Part shown: positions 13,582 to 15,736 of the stretch, piece after piece
How positions within the stretch are numbered: position 1 is the stretch's first letter
Layout of the letters: each line of letters starts with the position of its first letter
Source of the DNA: an uncultured Bacilli bacterium
GTDB lineage: Bacteria; Bacillota_I; Bacilli_A; RFN20; CAG-288
Reading direction: 5' to 3'
DNA length: 15,736 bases
Assembly (NCBI GenBank): GCA_934725685.1
Contig: CAKVBX010000035.1
Span: forward strand, 1 to 15,736
The notes under the pieces: generated by a model
Told to the model about the DNA's origin: nothing
Databases searched by the model: none
Seen by the model: the letters and a program-made list of their open reading frames with translations, nothing else
Program-made: the position numbers and the translations under genes

Positions 13582-14542
13582 AAGAAAAGCAGATATCGAA
13601 GAACAGGAGAAAGAACCCGTCCGGATTGCGACGAAAATCGGCATTATTTCGGTCATCCTGAATCTCCTACTCGGTGTCACCAAAATCATCATCGGAAGAG
13701 TGGTTTCCTCTTCCGCCGTGTTTTCCGACGGCGTCCATGGGACGGGAGACGTCCTGACGACGGTCATCGCCGTCATCTCCGTCTGGATTGCAGCACGGAA
13801 ACGGAACAACAAATACAATTACGGGTATGAGCGCTGGGCGAGCATCGCAAGTCTCATCCTTTCCGTCATCCTCTTTGTGACGGCCGGAGAAATCATCCTG
13901 GAGTCTACGGAATCCCTGATTTCGATGATCCGGGGCGGAAGCGAAGAGAGCGCTTTGGCCTTCACTTCCATGTGGTATCTTTCCTTAGGCCTTGCTCTGG
14001 CGAGTATTCTCATCAAGGCCGTGATGTTCTTCCTTACGATGTATGGGGCCAAGAAGGCCCATTCCAAGGCGATGAGAGCCGATGCCTGGCATCAGGTCAT
14101 CGACGCCTTTTCCTCCATCGCTGCCGTGATTGCCTTGCTCGGCTATATCTGGCTTCCGGAAAGCAATTATCTCGATTCCCTGTTCACTTATCCGATTGCC
14201 GTCATGGTCATTTGTATCGGCGTTGAGACCTTCAGGACAGCATGCAAGGAACTTACCGACCATGCCATCACGGAAGAGAAGATGAACGAAGTGAAGAAGG
14301 TGCTTTATACGGTCGTCGAAGAGAAGGCGGTGAAAGTGATCCACTCGAGAATATTCAGTGAGAAGTTCTATCTTGATATCTATTTGCTTCAGGATCCGAA
14401 GAAGACCTTGGAGGAGAGCGATGCCATCGCCGATAAAATCAAAGAAAAGATGTTCTTTGCCTTCCCGGATTGTAAGAATGTCTACGTCATCATTGAACCG
14501 GATGACGACGAACACCGCAGTCAGGAAGAGAATCTTCGCTGA
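13571..14542 (+). CDS. Cation diffusion facilitator, probably zinc efflux
   Basis: An inner-membrane metal/proton antiporter of the CDF family. 323 residues: cytoplasmic N-terminus (1-20), six predicted helices (about 21-42, 48-74, 92-112, 135-157, 177-193 and 205-222) and a cytoplasmic C-terminal dimer domain (about 236-312). The transport site is visible as SDGVHGTGD in helix 2 (His56 and Asp60, with Asp53 also near) and DAWHQVID in helix 5 (His174 and Asp178). Two HxxxD pairs fit Zn-type members better than the DxxxD of YiiP or the Asn-containing sites of manganese exporters, but other divalent metals remain possible. GAAGGA lies 8 nt before the ATG. The gene starts inside thiN and ends at a terminator. 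Confidence 0.92.
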   Translation: MNHERKADIEEQEKEPVRIATKIGIISVILNLLLGVTKIIIGRVVSSSAVFSDGVHGTGDVLTTVIAVISVWIAARKRNNKYNYGYERWASIASLILSVILFVTAGEIILESTESLISMIRGGSEESALAFTSMWYLSLGLALASILIKAVMFFLTMYGAKKAHSKAMRADAWHQVIDAFSSIAAVIALLGYIWLPESNYLDSLFTYPIAVMVICIGVETFRTACKELTDHAITEEKMNEVKKVLYTVVEEKAVKVIHSRIFSEKFYLDIYLLQDPKKTLEESDAIADKIKEKMFFAFPDCKNVYVIIEPDDDEHRSQEENLR

Positions 14543-14546
14543 CTTA

Positions 14547-14585
14547 AGGAAAATCACAGAGAAATCTGTGATTTTCTTCTTTCCG
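14547..14585 (+). terminator. Terminator with GAAA tetraloop after the CDF gene
   Basis: GAAAATCACAGA (14549-14560) pairs perfectly with TCTGTGATTTTC (14565-14576) around a GAAA loop, followed by TTCTTTCC. The flanking bases are also T-rich and A-rich, so it may act in both directions. Confidence 0.88.
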
Positions 14586-14631
14586 TGGTTAATTAAAAGG
14601 TAAGTTTGTTGTAAACTATTATTCGTGCTCT

Positions 14632-14636
14632 GGAGG
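14632..14636 (+). promoter_or_regulatory. Ribosome binding site fixing the prs start
   Basis: GGAGG lies 6 nt before the ATG at 14643. The frame is open back to a GTG at 14625, but this site lies inside that extension, so the ATG is the real start. Confidence 0.88.
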
Positions 14637-14642
14637 ATTAAC

Positions 14643-15620
14643 ATGAAGCTCGAAAAGAATGCCGTCATTTATGCTTTGAGTGCCAATACGGATTTAGCTG
14701 CCAATGTTGCGAAGAAGCTCGGTACGTCCCTTGCCAATGTCCACCTTGCGAAGTTCCCGTCGAAAGAAGTCCTTGCCTGCCCGATCGATACCGTCCGCGG
14801 AAAACAGGTCTTCATCATTCAGTCTACCTGCCCACCGGTCAACGACAATCTGATGGAAGTCCTCATTTTCATCGATGCGCTCAGAAGAGCCTCCGCCGGT
14901 GAAATCAACGTCATTATCCCTTATTTCGGATATGCCAGACAGGATAGAAAGTCCAAGCCGAGAGAACCGATTTCCTCGAAGCTTGTCGCAGATTTGCTTG
15001 TCACTGCCGGTGCGCACCGCGTCATCACCTTCGATCTTCACGCCGCTCAGATTCAGGGATTCTTCTCCTGCCTGGAGGATGATATCTCTGCCATCCCGTT
15101 GATTGGCCATGTTTTATACAATGATCCGATGATTGACAAGGAGAATGTCGTCACGGTCTCCCCAGACCACGGCGGAGTCAACCGTGCCAGAAAGATCGCC
15201 GAGAAGCTCAACACTCCGATTGCCATCATCGATAAGAGAAGAAACAACAAATATCAGCCGGAAGTCATGAACATCATCGGTAGCGTCGAAGGGAAAGACT
15301 GTGTCATCATCGATGACATGATTGATACCGCCGGCAGCGCCATCGCCGCCGCCAAGGCCCTCAAACAGGCCGGTGCGAAGAAAATCTTCATGGCCGTCAC
15401 GCATCCGGTTCTCTCCGATCCTGCTTATGAGAGACTCACCACCGCCAAGGTCTTCGAGAAGCTCTATGTCACGGATTCCATCCCGCTCGATCCTAGATTC
15501 ATCGATAACAAGGATATCCCGATTGAGGTTGTCTCTCTTGCTGACATCATCACCTCTGCCATTATCGCCATCAATCACGACGAATCCGTCTCCGATATCT
15601 ACAGTCAGTATATCGACTGA
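14643..15620 (+). CDS. prs: Ribose-phosphate pyrophosphokinase (PRPP synthase)
   Basis: Makes phosphoribosyl pyrophosphate from ribose 5-phosphate and ATP, feeding purine, pyrimidine, NAD, histidine and tryptophan synthesis. 325 residues from the chosen ATG, normal for class I enzymes. Motifs: YARQDRK at 97-103, FDLHAAQIQGFF at 130-141, SPDHGGVNRAR at 173-183, the catalytic-loop residues KRR at 198-200, and the PRPP-binding loop VIIDDMIDTAGS at 221-232. The adenine-binding segment, usually FxDGE, reads FPSKE at 38-42, so the Asp and Gly are replaced. A weak promoter may be TTAATT (14589-14594) with TAAACT (14612-14617), 17 bp apart. It appears monocistronic, with terminators on both sides. 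It is not next to glmU as in Bacillus. Confidence 0.96.
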   Translation: MKLEKNAVIYALSANTDLAANVAKKLGTSLANVHLAKFPSKEVLACPIDTVRGKQVFIIQSTCPPVNDNLMEVLIFIDALRRASAGEINVIIPYFGYARQDRKSKPREPISSKLVADLLVTAGAHRVITFDLHAAQIQGFFSCLEDDISAIPLIGHVLYNDPMIDKENVVTVSPDHGGVNRARKIAEKLNTPIAIIDKRRNNKYQPEVMNIIGSVEGKDCVIIDDMIDTAGSAIAAAKALKQAGAKKIFMAVTHPVLSDPAYERLTTAKVFEKLYVTDSIPLDPRFIDNKDIPIEVVSLADIITSAIIAINHDESVSDIYSQYID

Positions 15621-15633
15621 TGCAAATGCAACG

Positions 15634-15664
15634 ACAGACACAGGGAAACCTGTGTCTGTTTTTG
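15634..15664 (+). terminator. Terminator with GAAA tetraloop after prs
   Basis: ACAGACACAGG (15634-15644) pairs perfectly with CCTGTGTCTGT (15649-15659) around GAAA, followed by five T. The next promoter's -10 begins right after the T-run. Confidence 0.93.
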
Positions 15665-15670
15665 TATAAT
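15665..15670 (+). promoter_or_regulatory. -10 box of the last gene, probably leaderless
   Basis: A perfect TATAAT, 6 nt before the ATG at 15677. The expected -35 position falls inside the prs terminator hairpin and has no -35-like sequence. Confidence 0.55.
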
Positions 15671-15676
15671 ATTGTC

Positions 15677-15736
15677 ATGGAAAAAACATCGAAGAATCTT
15701 CTCATCACCTTCCTATATCTCTTTTGCCTCTATCTG
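15677..15736 (+). CDS. Start of a probable membrane or exported protein (cut by window end)
   Basis: Twenty codons are visible, beginning MEKTSKN and continuing into a hydrophobic run LLITFLYLFCLYL. This looks like a signal anchor or first membrane helix. There is no Shine-Dalgarno. The -10 box ends 6 nt before the ATG and the gene starts ATGGAAAA, the same layout as the Sel1-like gene at 12380. The product cannot be named from so little sequence. Confidence 0.6.
   Translation, partial: MEKTSKNLLITFLYLFCLYL

Noticed and set aside
14625..14642. GTG start extending prs by six residues
   Set aside because: The GGAGG ribosome site lies inside this extension, and the ATG at 14643 has ideal spacing and the usual family N-terminus.
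13985..14668. 227-codon minus-strand frame
   Set aside because: It is antisense to the cation diffusion facilitator gene and crosses its terminator; no motifs or ribosome site.

Overview
The window is the chromosomal replication-origin neighbourhood of a Firmicutes-type bacterium. The evidence is dnaA followed by dnaN, dense TTATCCACA DnaA boxes both upstream of dnaA and between dnaA and dnaN, Gram-positive-style promoters and GGAGG ribosome binding sites, and a ThiN-type thiamine pyrophosphokinase. I see no yaaA/recF/gyrB after dnaN, and ispE and prs both lie near the origin. A lineage close to Erysipelotrichia or the Mollicutes is my guess, not something I can prove from sequence alone. The housekeeping genes have moderate GC with many C-ending codons. 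The stretch from about 1200 to 4030 is visibly more AT-rich and looks acquired or fast-evolving.

Left to right: ispE (290-1168) ends at a good terminator. An AT-rich gap then leads to a near-consensus promoter driving a three-gene cassette (1648-3058): a DUF4417-like protein, a small His-rich protein, and an acidic protein translationally coupled to it. Next, a perfect sigma-A promoter with a cre-like (CcpA/LacI-family) operator between its -35 and -10 drives a second three-gene operon (3314-5369) with ATGA overlaps. It encodes two secreted proteins that appear to be diverged paralogues, then a lipoprotein. I do not recognise this operon, and it is the best candidate here for an undescribed system. 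Converging on it from the other strand are two overlapping ABC exporter half-transporter genes (5395-8828). Their motifs fit a heterodimer with one canonical and one degenerate ATP site.

The origin is bipartite. The left part (about 8875-9271) has many DnaA boxes in both orientations, some head to head. The right part (about 10814-11018), between dnaA and dnaN, ends in boxes followed by a short C-run and a tandem TTATTATCT repeat resembling an unwinding element with DnaA-trios. dnaA and dnaN have promoters with the same unusual -35 (TTCCTA) and the same 17-bp spacing.

After dnaN and its terminator comes an apparent operon of a Sel1-like repeat protein, thiN and a zinc-type cation diffusion facilitator, closed by a GAAA-tetraloop terminator. 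Then comes prs with a second GAAA-tetraloop terminator, and the first 20 codons of a further gene that runs off the end. The Sel1-like gene and the partial last gene both have a -10 box ending 6 nt before the ATG and no Shine-Dalgarno, which predicts leaderless mRNAs. The ABC pair may be a third case. No rRNA, tRNA, CRISPR array, insertion sequence or integrase was seen.
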